Origin: Selaginella tamariscina
Lineage: Eukaryota > Streptophyta > Lycopodiopsida > Selaginellales > Selaginellaceae
NCBI GenBank assembly: GCA_003024785.1
Contig: PUQB01000011.1
Span: 961,001-1,025,000 of the forward strand
Direction of reading: 5' to 3'
Length of the DNA: 64,000 bases
Both the position numbers and the translations under genes were made by a program. The notes under the pieces are model-generated. The model was not told the origin of the DNA. It made no database searches and saw only the letters and a program-made list of their open reading frames with translations. Every line of letters begins with the position of its first letter. Within the stretch, counting starts at the first letter, position 1. Below are positions 13,255-24,649 of the stretch, one piece after another.

Positions 13255-13938
13255 TGGTTGACCGTGGCCAGTCATCGCGGCCAGCGATAGGTCGCCATCA
13301 GCGCAGACGAGTGGCTGGACAAAGCGCCGAATAAGGGGAGGTACTTTAGGTACGGACTGATGGCGACTGGTGTCAGGCGGCGGCGTAAGCGGGCAAAGAT
13401 CCGATCATTCGAACCAACTACCTAGGGTATGAAGGACAGCCTGCGTGGGAAGGCGCATAAATGTGATAGTCAGGACTCTGTCACCAGGCGGCAGACCAGT
13501 GGGAGAGCACCACCTATAGCTAGGGACTAGTGGTAGGTACCCACTATATAACCGGAAGGCTGGTAGTGGGTCAGGGGTCGTTTTATGAGTCAAGTCTACG
13601 TCTTATATCTTGCTCCCTTGTCGGAGATAGTTTGTACTCAAACAGGCAATATATATCCATTTTCCTTCTATTCACCCCACAAGCGGGCACTCCCTGCTTG
13701 CCCGACTCATGGGCCCCGCAACACTCTCTGCCCAGTCATCTCAATAGAACTCCCCCTTACCTATACACGGACCCTCGCGGCGTCCGGGTAAAGGCCATCC
13801 AATACCTTCCATTACTCCTGAGGTAAGGCCCGACATACCAGCCGAACCCCCAGGGTTGGGCGCCCTCAACAGCGTCCTGGCAACCACTGCAACTTCCTGA
13901 AAAGCACCACATCTAGCTTGTGGAGTCCCCGACGACCA
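13255..13938 (+). repeat. LTR 3 of the Tat/Athila-like array
   Basis: This is a 684-bp copy starting TGGTTGACCGTGG and ending CCGACGACCA. The TATATAA block lies near 13545 and the CACCACATCTAGC terminal block near 13905. A leader follows, so it serves as 5' LTR of unit 2. Confidence 0.85.
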
Positions 13939-16900
13939 TTTTGGTGACCATTGAGGGATAGATAGTAACACAGATGGAGTTCACTGTAGCAAGTAGAGTG
14001 GCGGCCCGACGAAGAGCTGAGATTAACTCATTCGAGCAAATAGAGATCGACGAGCAACAGCTGACTAGGAGAATGCGGTGGGCCGGCCGAGGGAGAGTGA
14101 TGGATGGCGGCGAAGCACCTCAGTTGTCGCAATCAGCCCCTGCCTCACCTGCCCGAGGGAACAACGGTAATGCCGCATGGCCAAATCTCCGAGCAGCGGT
14201 AAACTCGGCACACCGGCGGCAAAGCCGATCGCACGCCGTTGACAACGAAGAAGATATGAAGGAACCGCAGCACGTCTGGACGACAATCCAAGCACGGCAG
14301 CATGCGGGTATGAACAACACCCAGATGGGCAACTTTGCCCGACAGTAACCTACGATGCAAAGTGGGATGGATGGCAAGACGACAAAAGCCCTCCGCCCCT
14401 CGACGTAGGTGAAAGTGACAGCCACGAAGAGCCCCATACCAACGAGCAGAACCAGTGTTTGACGAGTACGCCCGAAGGAGGAAACCTTGCCCATGACAAT
14501 CTCAGGAGAGGGCAGGCCTGCGACGAAGGCAAGAATCTCGAGGGGGAGAAAGCAACACGGATAGCGAAGGAGGACGTGAGCCAGAAGCCCAGCGTGACTA
14601 GCGCCACGATGGAGGTAAGATAGGAAACCCAGGGCCATCGTCACCCATCAGGGTGACACGGGGGCCCGTATCTACCCGGAAAGAGGGGAGGAAGAGCCTC
14701 ATCCGAGAAGCCCCCGTAGGGAGGGGCATCAATTGCCAACAAGGCAACCTCTGCACCAGGAGTTCAGCCGATCGGACGACGCAGCAGGTTAGGGTGGTTA
14801 CCAGGATGGGAACCAAGGCTTCGGAAGGCCGGGGTACACCTAGGTCGATCGCCTGTGCGGAGGCGACTAGACGTCGATGAGCTGACGGACTGGGAGGAGG
14901 CACCAGAAAGAGGGGCCGCACAGTGACTACCTTGAAGAAGGGATGAGAGGAATTTGTCCAGGGGCAGGAGAGATTGGCCCGAGCGACTAGTATCACACCA
15001 GCCCCGCGAGGGAAATCTACCAGGGCACACAGCAGAGCCGCAACCATTACCAAACAGGGGGATACCGTCTCAGGGCGAGGAGAATCGCCCCATCGATCAC
15101 GACCGTCTAGACTTCATGAGGGGAATCCACACATGGTTATACAAAACTATTCGTTGGAGGAGGGAAAATCGTCCAGCCAAGGTAAGCCACGCCACCAGCC
15201 GTCAGGTTGGTCCCGTGGTGGGGGGCCCCGAGGGATAGCCGGGAGGAGCCCGTCCTCGTCACCCACCCTCAACATGAGGGCAGGGCCGCGAGGAAGGGGA
15301 AATGTGCCCATAGAATACCAGGGCATGGACTACAGCACGTCCAAAGCGGAGGGTCCAGATTGGAACAACTCTCAGGCACAATGGGACGCCATGGGAACCG
15401 ACCCGGTCACCTTATTAGCCCAAGCGCTCAATCGAATGCAGGAGAACACCGTAACAGTGCCTTACCCGCGTTCCGTAGAGCGAAGGGGGAAGACGCAGAC
15501 CAACACGTCCACAAGTTTGAACAAGTGTGCGAACTTCAGAGTGTGAACAACAATCACAAGAAGTTGAGTGCCTTCGCATGCACTCTGGACAAGAAGGCAC
15601 ATGCCTGGTGGATGCGTAAACGAAGGAGCCCGCTGGAAACTGTGCAAAGGGCGTTTCTGGATACCTTCCGGGAAGAAAAGAGTGAAGAGAAGGTGATCCA
15701 CAAGCTAACGAGCTTGAAACAGAAAGCAGGAGAATCAGTTGATGAATACACGGTCCGTATGCTGGGGTATATTGCCAGGCTGAGAGACGCCCCAGTTGAC
15801 CTGACCAAGAAATGTGGTACCGGAAGGGACTGCGGCCGGAGATCCGCAAGTGGATCGGCTTGGATGACGACCAAACGTTCGACAAGTTACTCCAGTACGC
15901 CAAGAAGGCCGAAAAGCGGGAAGCTGAAAGGCGCCAAGAAAGGAAGGCACATGACAAATCGAACGCCGAAGAGGTGAACGATATCGCATCAGAGGAGGAA
16001 AACCTCTCGGACGCTCAAGGCCGACCAAAAAGGAGAAACGGTCAGGGGCCAAGGGACACAGGCAATTGCAGCAAGGGAAAATTTACGAGGGCCACATGAA
16101 AGGAAGACTTATCCACGACACTGGCTCAAATGGGATACACTGCACGGGGGGATAAGTATTGTCGGGTGTGTAACATCCACGGATCTCATAACACGGACGA
16201 TTGCTACCAGCTCGTTGAACTCCTGAGCCGAAGGCCACCACAGGCAGCCACACTAACGGTAGAGCAAGGGAGCCGAAGGGGCCAGATGGCCGAAGGAGTT
16301 ACGGCCGCAGGACGGAGGGAGACAACCAACCCCGTAGGAGGTCCCGTTCGGGAGACCGGAATCGTAGGTCCCACTCCGAGAACGGCCACCATACCGACCC
16401 AGTATGGCGACAGAGAGAGACCGGAACGCAAGGAGGTGTTGTGCGCACTGTGCGGAGGCCCACACCCGCTCTACCGATGTTCATGGGTATCATTGATCAA
16501 ACCAATGCTAGAAGCGCAAGCACGGTGCCGCCAGGACGAGTAACGGGCAGATCCCCGCGCACCCAATTCCAAACCCACACCGCAAGTAAACCAAGTAACG
16601 GTGGTACTACCAGAACAGGACATCGGGACAACATAGTACCACGGCTCCCTTAGGACGAAACAAGGGAAACACAAAGACGGAGAACCAGGGAGCGCGAAGG
16701 CGCGAAAAAAGAGAAGACAGCAATAAACACCCCGGTTTTAAAGCAGTGGGTAAGGAAGCAAACGCAAGAACTGACATCTCGGAACCTGTGGAGCCCACGA
16801 GGCCAGGAATGCTAAGAAAACTAAGGAGAAGGCGAAACTGCACATTCATAAGGGGGAGGCCCAAACGGGGTCAGAAAGGAAACGCCGCTGGTTCCACGCA

Positions 16901-19900
16901 CGATGGGAGAATCGGGTACGACCAGCAGCAAGACCCCCACCAAGAGGCACTGCAACACAGTGGACTACGTGAACGACGTACCGACTATCCCAGTTCGCAT
17001 GGCGGGTCAACATCAGCGAAGTGATTATAGATGGGGGTCAGCAGTCAATGTCATGTCAGCAGAGCTCCACAGGAAATTGCGTATGCCAACTCCGGAGCCC
17101 ACTCCATTTAGGTACGCATGGCCAATCAGGCCGAGGTGGTGGCGCCCAATGGCATCTTGAGGGCAGTAGAGGTGAGATCCAAACGGTCAAATTTTGGATC
17201 AACGTTGTGGTCCTGGATATGCACACCAGGGGGGATTCGACCTACTCCTCGGTCGACCCTGGCTCAGGGGTGCAAAGGTACAGCACGATTGGGAACACCA
17301 ACAATACGGTTCCGCACCAACGGGCGATAAGGTCCATACCCACAGAAACCCAGGCCCCAGCATGGAGTTCGGGGCATTGGAGCATCAGGAGCCCGGCAGG
17401 CGCGGGGGATGGAGCGAGGGTGCAACAGTGACCTCCGCAGGCCGACTCCGGGATTGGGTCGCGCAGACAGGAGGCCTCGCATCAGAGGCAGGCCAACGTG
17501 AAGGAACTAGGGATCGCAGGAGCAACCAAAGCCCGAGACTATCCGGCACCGGAACGTTGGTTCACCAACCACCAAGACAAGTCCGGAGGGCTTATGTGGA
17601 CATACCCAAGCCAAACGGCGCCCCAATCAAGCGGAGCCACTCCAGAGCCGGTATCGACAGGGATCGGCAGCCCTTTTCCGGTCCTGGTCCCAAGGAGAGA
17701 TATCCACTACCTGGGCCGATCGAGATCGGCCCGGGAAGTGGGGGGGGAGAAGCTCCGGCGTAGACACGCCCGGGTGGAAGTAGGACACGGAAACCTAGAT
17801 AGGGGACATGCGGGCCAGTGGGGAAGAAGCGGCAGGAAGGGATCAACAGGTAAGACTGTGCAGTTAGAGCCAGAATGGGCCTCACCAGGCGGCAGCAAAA
17901 CCACCACAGTCTACGTTAATGAACAAGTACCACGACGAACGGCCGATAGTAGCAGCGCTGGTCACCCAGATGGAGCACAGATTGAGGAATCCCGGGGCAG
18001 AACCAGCGAACCATGGGGCGAAGAGATAGGGAGGACGGAGGAGCCAGAAGCAGGATCTCCAAACGCACGTGTGGCCAGCTCACAGGACCACATGGTCCAC
18101 GAGGTTGGACCACAGGCGTGAGGCACGCACTACGAAGGCAATGATGGTCAGGCGGCGCCATCATTGCGTATCCAGGCGCAGGATAGCGCGCCAGTCACCT
18201 CGGAGGACGCCACAAGGACTCACGGCACCTACACTCAGAAAGGAGGTGCACAATGCCACACCTCCATTACCATGACCACGGGGTGGACAGAGAGAAATCG
18301 GCCAGTGGTGATCAAGAAATTCGAGTGCTCATCAAGGGCCAAGAACGAGCAGCGGAGCTAGTATCGCCCAGGTACTCCAAGTTCAAGGAATTAATCGGGC
18401 AACCCGACGTCCGGCGAGTCAGGAACAATTACGATTGGATGAATTCTTCGACCTTCCGTGGGGAGAAGTAGAGGACCCAGGATTTGATGAGAAGGCCAGA
18501 CAATTCCTCCAGTCAGAATTAGTGGCTAGTCAAACGGGCGTAGGGGGATACAATTCTGCATGGATGGGAGTGCCGTCTTCCGCATTATGTTGATGAACTG
18601 GATAGTCTTCCGGCTACCAGGGGACGGCCTAGCCCTAGGGGAATGCTCGGACGGAGGTTCAACGGCCCGCCACCACAGGAAGTCATGGACTACGAGGCAT
18701 ACAAGCGAAGGAGAAGCAGCCGAGTTCGTAACGCTAGTGGCCTTCATGCTCACAGGAAGAACAGGGAGTCGGATCACTAGCGATTGGCGAACGGTCTTTG
18801 CAGGGCGTGGGAAGGAGTCCGATAAATTGGGCTGACTGCCTTAAGCAGTACCTGATTCCGGCTCTAACTAGTGGGATTCACGGAGTTCGAGCCGGCACTG
18901 AGCAAAGGCTACCCACGGCTGGCCACATTGCTATTATGACCACGGGCTCGTTCGGCCGAACGGTAGTAAGAGCACCACCACCACTCCAAATGGGGGAACA
19001 GCCAGAACCCCGGAGTCAACAGAAGAACAGGATTCAACGAGGGACGGCGTCTACAGAAGAACAGGGCTCAACAGAAGAACAGGCGTCAACAGAGGAGCAG
19101 GCGGAGGGTAGCCTCCTTCCGGACCAGGAATCACCAGGTATGTACGCAGAACCCATCACACGATTCCCCTGGCTATAGGCCCCCACTACCGGAATCCTCG
19201 TCAACGCAATTGAGCAACCTAGCAGGGAGGGAAGAAGGACAAGCCCGAGGACGAGTACGAGAGTAACTACCAACACTTCCAGGCCAACGGACGATGGACC
19301 TCCACGGTCTATACCAGGCTCGGGGTCTTCGACCAGCTAGACGAAGCCATGGCGATATATGACGGCCTCAACCTCCCAGCGGTGGCGAGGGAACACGACG
19401 ACATAGTGACAAAACTCACGGAGCGGCGGCAGGAGCCCGGGAAGTCGCCAAAGGGCTAAGGAGCTACTGAGTGAAGGGGGCCGACTGTGTATGATGACAA
19501 TGAAGAAAACGAAGGACGCTTGGGAAAACTGGAGCGAAAGGAGAGCGGACTTCCAGTGGTTGTATAATGAGTGCGAAACTCTCCTAGGGCTACTCAACGA
19601 TGACCAGCACGGCGTAGCCGGGCCATAGCCAAAGGGAACAACAGATACATGAATACAAAGCTCGGACTAGAACGAAGGTGTGGGGAGCTTGCTGAGGCAC
19701 AAGCAGAACTGATGGCGGTCAGAGGGAATTACTGAAAGACTCAACTCTCCAAACCCATTACCACACCTATAGCCAGCCAATCAGGACCCCTACTCAGGAA
19801 GCAGAAGCGAGCGCCACCAGCCAGCTAGCCTGAGACAGGACTCGACCCGGACCATCAGGGAACTAGAGGTACACCCCAGCTACAGGCCCAACTCCTCGCA

Positions 19901-20152
19901 ACAAAGGAACAAGAATTACAATACTCCCAAAAAGGATGCAGGACCTGGAGGATCAGCTCCAGCAGGCCCAGGAGCAACAGACAAGGGTCCGAGGCCAAGC
20001 TCCAAAGGGTGATGCGCTTCGAGAGGCGACCATCACCACCTTAAAGACCACGCTAGCAGCAACAGAGAGCAAGATCGCCATGTACCGGAGCTCCAAGGGC
20101 AGATAACTAGGGCACATGGCCGAGGACGTGCCAACGAATAAGTCCGGGCATC
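13939..20152 (+). mobile_element. Internal region, unit 2, apparently without a recognisable pol
   Basis: The first part parallels unit 1 closely: leader from 13950, gag with KKLSAFAC and KAHAWWMR near 15560-15620, and a zinc-knuckle-like CNIHGSHNTDDC near 16168-16203. A protease-like stretch lies at about 16950-17290. From about 17400 to the next LTR I do not recognise reverse transcriptase, RNase H or integrase. The sequence instead reads as low-complexity, Gln/Glu-rich segments (see the separate entry). The unit therefore looks like a non-autonomous relative of unit 1. It is a broken fossil with many interruptions. Confidence 0.65.
17400..20152 (+). other. Non-pol 3' region of unit 2, of unknown origin
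   Basis: About 2.7 kb sits where pol is expected. Visible features are a short repeated STEEQ-type segment near 19040-19105 and stretches with the charge pattern of a coiled coil near 19560-19720 and 19930-20100 (for example QDLEDQLQQAQEQQ). The last 200 bp recur at 20824-21017 before the next LTR, which shows that this tail belongs to the element family and is not a chance insertion. I do not recognise a protein family. It could be an extra ORF of the retroelement, a captured host fragment, or decayed sequence that only looks unusual. Confidence 0.45.
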
Positions 20153-20823
20153 TGGTTGATGGTGGCGTCATCACGGCCAGCCGGCAGGTCGCCCACCGGC
20201 GCGACGAGCGGCTGGATGAAGCACCGATAAGGGGAGGTACTTCAAGTAGGACTGATGGCGACCGATGTCAGGCGGCGGCGTAAGCAGGCGAAGATCCGAT
20301 CGTCCGGACCAACTACCCAGGGTACAAAGACAACACGCGTGGAGAGGCACATAAATGTGATAGGCAGACTCTATCACCAGGCGGCAGACCAATGGGAGAG
20401 CGCCACCTGTAGCTAGGGACTAGTGGTAGGTACCCACTATATAAGCCAGAAGTGGTAGTGGGTCGGGGTCGTTTTAGGAGTCAAGTCTGCGTCTTATATC
20501 TTGCTCCCCTATCGGAGATATTTGTACTCAGACAGGCAATATATATCCATTTTCCTTCTATTCACCCCACAAGCAAGCACTCCCCGCTTGCCCGACTCCT
20601 GGGCCCGCAACACTCTCTGCCCAGTCATCTCAGTAGAACTCCCCTTACCTGTACACGACCCTCGTGGCGTCCAGGTAGAGGCCATCCAATACCTTCCATT
20701 ACTCCTGAGGTAAGGCCGGCGTACCGACCGAACCCCCGGGTTGGGCGCCCTCAACAGCGTCCTAGCGACCACTGCAGCTTCCTGAGAAGCACCACATCTG
20801 GCCTGCAGAGTCCTTGACGACCA
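20153..20823 (+). repeat. LTR 4 of the Tat/Athila-like array
   Basis: This 671-bp copy starts TGGTTGATGGTGG and ends TTGACGACCA. It is preceded by the unit 2 tail and followed not by a leader but by a second copy of the same 3' tail. It therefore acts as a 3' LTR on its left and is joined directly to another 3' end on its right. Confidence 0.85.
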
Positions 20824-21017
20824 ACAGGTTCGAGAGCAATAGGCAAGGTCCAAAGCAAAGCTCCGGAGGGTGATCATGCTACGGGAGACGACCATCACCA
20901 CACTAAAGACCCACGCTAGCCGCAACAGAGAACGAAATCGCCATGTACCGGAGCTCCAAGGGGTGGATATCTAGAGCACATGGCCCGAGGACATGCCAAC
21001 AAATAAGTTCGGGCATT
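20824..21017 (+). repeat. Second copy of the unit 2 3' tail
   Basis: About 190 bp match 19965-20152: GGGTGATCATGCTACGGGAG here against GGGTGATGCGCTTCGAGAGG there, then CGCCATGTACCGGAGCTCCA in both. The copy ends right at the next LTR, as a normal internal 3' end does. A tail-LTR-tail-LTR order is the signature of unequal recombination between copies. Confidence 0.8.
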
Positions 21018-21705
21018 TGGTTGACGGTGGTCAGACCCCGTCAAATGGCCAGCTGGCGCGGACGCCAGCCAGCACGAACGAGCGACGGGACGAAGCGTCG
21101 GATAAGGGAGGTACCTCAGGTACAAATTGATAGCAACCGATGTCAGGCGGCGGCGTATCCAGGCGTAGATCCAACCGTACCAACTACCCATGGTACGTAG
21201 GACAGCACGTGTGAGGGAGGCGCATAAATGTGACAGGCAGGACTCTGTCACCAGGCTGCAGACCAATAGGAAGGCACCACCTATACCTAGGGTCTAGCGT
21301 TAGGTAACCCACTATATAAGCAGGAAGGCGGGTAGTGGGTCGGGTCCTTTTAGGAGTCAAGTCTGCGTCTTATATCTTGTTCCTCTATCGGGTTAGTTTG
21401 TACTCGGACAGGCAATATAATATATCCATATTCCTTCTATTCACCTTACAGGCAAGTGTTCCCTGCTCGTCCTACTTCAAGGCTCAGTAACAGTCTCTGC
21501 CAAACCACCGTAATAGAACTCCCCCTACCCTATACACAGACCCTCGCGGCATCCGGGTAGAGGCCATCCAACACCTTCCACCACTTTCGAGGTAAGGCCG
21601 GCTTGCCAATTGGACCCTCGGAGTTGGACGCTCTCCACACGTCCTGGCAACCACTGTAGCTTCCTGAGAAGCACCACATCTGACCTACGGAGTCCCCAAT
21701 GACCA
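21018..21705 (+). repeat. LTR 5 of the Tat/Athila-like array
   Basis: This 688-bp copy starts TGGTTGACGGTGG and ends AATGACCA. By eye it is closest to LTR 1 at 4625: both share AACCCACTATATAAGCAGG and CCTACTTCAAGGCTCAGTAA, which differ from LTRs 2-4. A short leader follows. Confidence 0.85.
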
Positions 21706-22606
21706 TTTGTGGCGACCATGGAGAGATAGATAGTACACACGGATGGAGTTCACTGTAGCAAGTAGAGTTGCAGCCCGAAGGAGAGTGCCAAGTTCATGAT
21801 AAAAATCATCATCCTTGACATGCATGAAAAAGGGGGGTTCATCATGCTCTTGGGCTATCTGTGGCTTAAGGGTGCGAAGGTGTAGCATAATTGGGAGCAC
21901 CAACAAGTAAAATTTTTCACCAACAAGTAAATTTTTCACCAAAAAGGGACTAATATCCATGACAACAAAGTAAGTCTGGGCACCACCCTCAAAGATCCAA
22001 CCCACGTACCAAACTAGAGTGAACGGCTCAACGACAATAAAGAGGCAGCCAACCTCACTTGCCTACTGGACTTGTTTGTTGTAGGATATGTAGACCTCTG
22101 CCATGAGGTACAAGAGACCACCACAACATACCACGTGACCAAGATGGAGTCTGAGAGGGAAGCCCCAAAAGAGCAAGTTTTGAGGTGGCCCATTTTATGA
22201 AAGGAACTGAGACACATCGCTTCGCTTGCCTAAAGGAATGTCGCAACAACCCTATGTATGAGTGGAACATGACCCCCAAGGTGGCAATAAAATAAGTAAA
22301 CGTGGGCACAAACGAGGAACCCTAACTGGCCAGCACATCAATGCTCACGTAAAATCAAAGCTCAAGGAACATATCATTGACTACCTCCGTAGCCACAAAG
22401 AGGTGTTTGCCTAGATGTACCATGACCTGAGGGGAGTACCACCAGCATTGTGTCAACACAAGATTAAGTTGAAGCCTGATATGAGGCCTAGCCACCGCAT
22501 CAACCCAAATCATGCCCGAAAGGCCAAGCAAAAGATTAACAAGTGGTTGGAAAAACTTCATGTTCCACCTCTCATGCTCTTTAATAATTTTTATATTAGG
22601 CCCATA
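21706..22606 (+). mobile_element. Leader plus protease/RT-start fragment of the same family
   Basis: About 75 bp of leader (GATGGAGTTCACTGTAGCAA at 21744) switch abruptly near 21785 into a stretch parallel to 8540-9290 of unit 1. It contains a protease-end-like block near 21830-21890 and an RT-start-like block (YHDLRGVPP near 22420) followed by KAKQKINKWL. The fossil ends where strongly AT-rich sequence begins. Confidence 0.65.
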
Positions 22607-23443
22607 CAATATTAAATATATATATTATATAACTTAATACTTTCTACTTTTATAATGTTATTAATTTTTAATCCATGAATGCTATAATTTATTAAATGGT
22701 CAATTACAAAAATAGAATATTCTAAGAATATTTTGCCTTCAAACATATATTTTAAAGAATATTCTTTTTATAAACATATTATTCTAAAGAATATTCCTTT
22801 AATATTAGAAAATGCTAATTAAATAACTAAAATTGCTAATTATTAAGAAATGGGATTATAGACATACCCATTTTAGTTACAACGTGCATCTTGCCATTTA
22901 TTTGCGCACCACACATTTTATTAACCTTTATATTAAATTTTTGTTGTAGTTGGACGTACATCCAGACACCATCCCTAAGATCAACATCATTCATGTCGAT
23001 TACATTAGAATGGTCAATGCATATCATTGCCAAAAATTTTGGATGATTATCAAAGGCTAGGTACATAGGTTAAGAACGTTTGTGGTAAAATAAGCAGATG
23101 TATAGATTTTATGAAAGTTTAACATTCTCCCTCTTCATGATGGAACTTTGCTCAAGTGGAATGAACTCACTGAAAACATATCACCCATGCACTAGAAATC
23201 GTCAAAGGTTATCTTAGTCCCAATGTGCTCGTCTTCATTCTTTCAGTATCTTTATATTGGGCTACAATCCTCGTAAATGCTCTCTGTCATGTACACTTTA
23301 AAGAGTACAAATGGGGGTCTTTAGTTTGCAACACATGTGTTCAAGCTCAAGTCGGCAATATATTACGAAAGGTACATTGCATTCTTTATTTAATCATTTT
23401 TTTAAGCTTGCATTCCTATTGAAGGTATTATTTTGAAACTACT
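22607..23443. other. AT-rich stretch with no recognised gene
   Basis: The base composition changes sharply from GC-rich retroelement to AT-rich sequence with many TATT/AATA runs. No frame longer than about 75 codons is open and none carries a recognised motif. The segment from about 23140 may belong with the methyltransferase-like relic that follows, but I cannot show this. Confidence 0.5.
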
Positions 23444-23737
23444 ATGTCATTTGCCAAAGAGACCATGAACCTTCTAGAAATGGTGCTACTAGACTTGATC
23501 TCCCAAAATACAATAGCAACACCAATATTATTTCAAATGTTTGTGACTAGACCTCTTGGAGTGGAGTACAAGAATTATAAAGGGTTCTCATCGAGGTCAA
23601 TGCAGCTCCTGCTAGAGTTATATGCACCACCACATGATGTGGTTGTTAATTTTACAGCTGGTACATGAACTATAGTTGCAGCTTGTGCAACCATAGTGTC
23701 AAAGTTTTAACGTGAAAGGTCAACATGTGGCAACATG
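23444..23737 (+). pseudogene. Broken fragment resembling an N4/N6 DNA-methyltransferase core
   Basis: A short frame ends with a segment reading SRSMQLLLELYAPPHDVVV, then NFTAGT, then TIVAACAT. This layout matches the junction of motif X and motif I in the beta-type DNA methyltransferases (Pfam N6_N4_Mtase), where a K-P-x-x-L-L-x-x-L-I segment is followed by G-D-x-V-L-D-P-F-x-G-x-G-T-T. The catalytic DPPY/SPPY motif, which lies upstream in this class, is not seen, and the frame is interrupted, so this is a relic. Its source is unknown: a mobile element, a transferred bacterial or viral gene, or chance similarity. The start is the first ATG of the frame and need not be real. Confidence 0.35.
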
Positions 23738-23741
23738 TGGT

Positions 23742-24545
23742 TGTCACAACCCGATACAGGATATAGGATTCCGGATACAGGATTCCGAATACAGGATTCA
23801 GGATACGGGTTACAGGATATACCTACAGGATATGCCTACAGGATATTCCTACGGGATATACCTATAGGATATCCTACAGGATATGCCTACAGGATATGCT
23901 ATAAGATATGCCTAGAGGATAAGGGTCACTATTCTTAGCTCATGACTAGATTAGACTCATGACTAGATTAGACTCATGACCAGATTAGCTTGGAGTTATG
24001 AGCATAAAAGCTTCGACCTAATTGTTGTACAATAAGTTACAATCAACACCAGTCATTCTACGATCATTCTTGTTCTTGTCTTGTTCATGTCTTGCTCCTT
24101 GCCTCTGCTCCTGTCTTGCTCCTGATTCCTATTCTGCTCTTGTCTTGCTCTCGAATCCTATCCTACTCCTGATTCCTAAGTTCCCAGTTCATGTCCTGCT
24201 CCCTATTCTGCTATCCTGTTCCGGTTCCTATCCAGATCCTTGTCTTGTTATCCTGCTCCTTGTCCTGCTATCCTACTCCGTTTCCTATCCAGCTCCTTAT
24301 CCTGCTATCCTGCTCCATTTCCTATCCTGCTCCTTGTCCTGCTATCCTGCTCCTTGTCCTGCTATCCTGCTCCAGTTCCTATCCTGCTCCTTGTCCTGCT
24401 ATCCTGCTCCAGTTCCTATTCTACTCCTTGTCCTACTCCTGAGTTCTTGCTCCGGTTCCTATCCTGCTCCAGTTCCTATCCTACTCGAGTCAAGCCTCCT
24501 TGTTCTCAGAATCGCTCACTCTCTTGTTCCTGGATTGGCTTGACA
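23742..24545 (+). repeat. 5' LTR of the 23.7-29.3 kb chromovirus
   Basis: It has TG...CA ends: TGTCACAACCCGATACAGG to TTGGCTTGACA. It contains two repeat tracts. Near 23755-23915 are tandem imperfect AGGATATNCCT units, and near 24180-24490 are C/T-rich units based on TCCTGCTATCCTGCTCC. A conserved GCATAAAAGCT near 24002 may be the TATA region. Confidence 0.9.
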
Positions 24546-24649
24546 GTTTGATTGTAACTTCTTTCATAGCTCTCTGATTCCTAGTTACTTTTTTTTTTTT
24601 CTTAGTTTTCTTCCTTTGTTCTCCTCTTTTGTTTTTCCTTTTATAGATC

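Noticed and set aside
23100-23740. Assigning the methyltransferase-like relic firmly to a giant-virus insert
   Set aside because: Only one short motif region is visible and no other virus-type gene lies nearby, so the source is left open.
24022-24551. Long Pro/Leu/Cys-rich open frames (CPAILL-type repeats), also at 28837-29361
   Set aside because: All frames stay open because the LTR tract TCCTGCTATCC lacks stop triplets. It is LTR sequence, not a protein gene.
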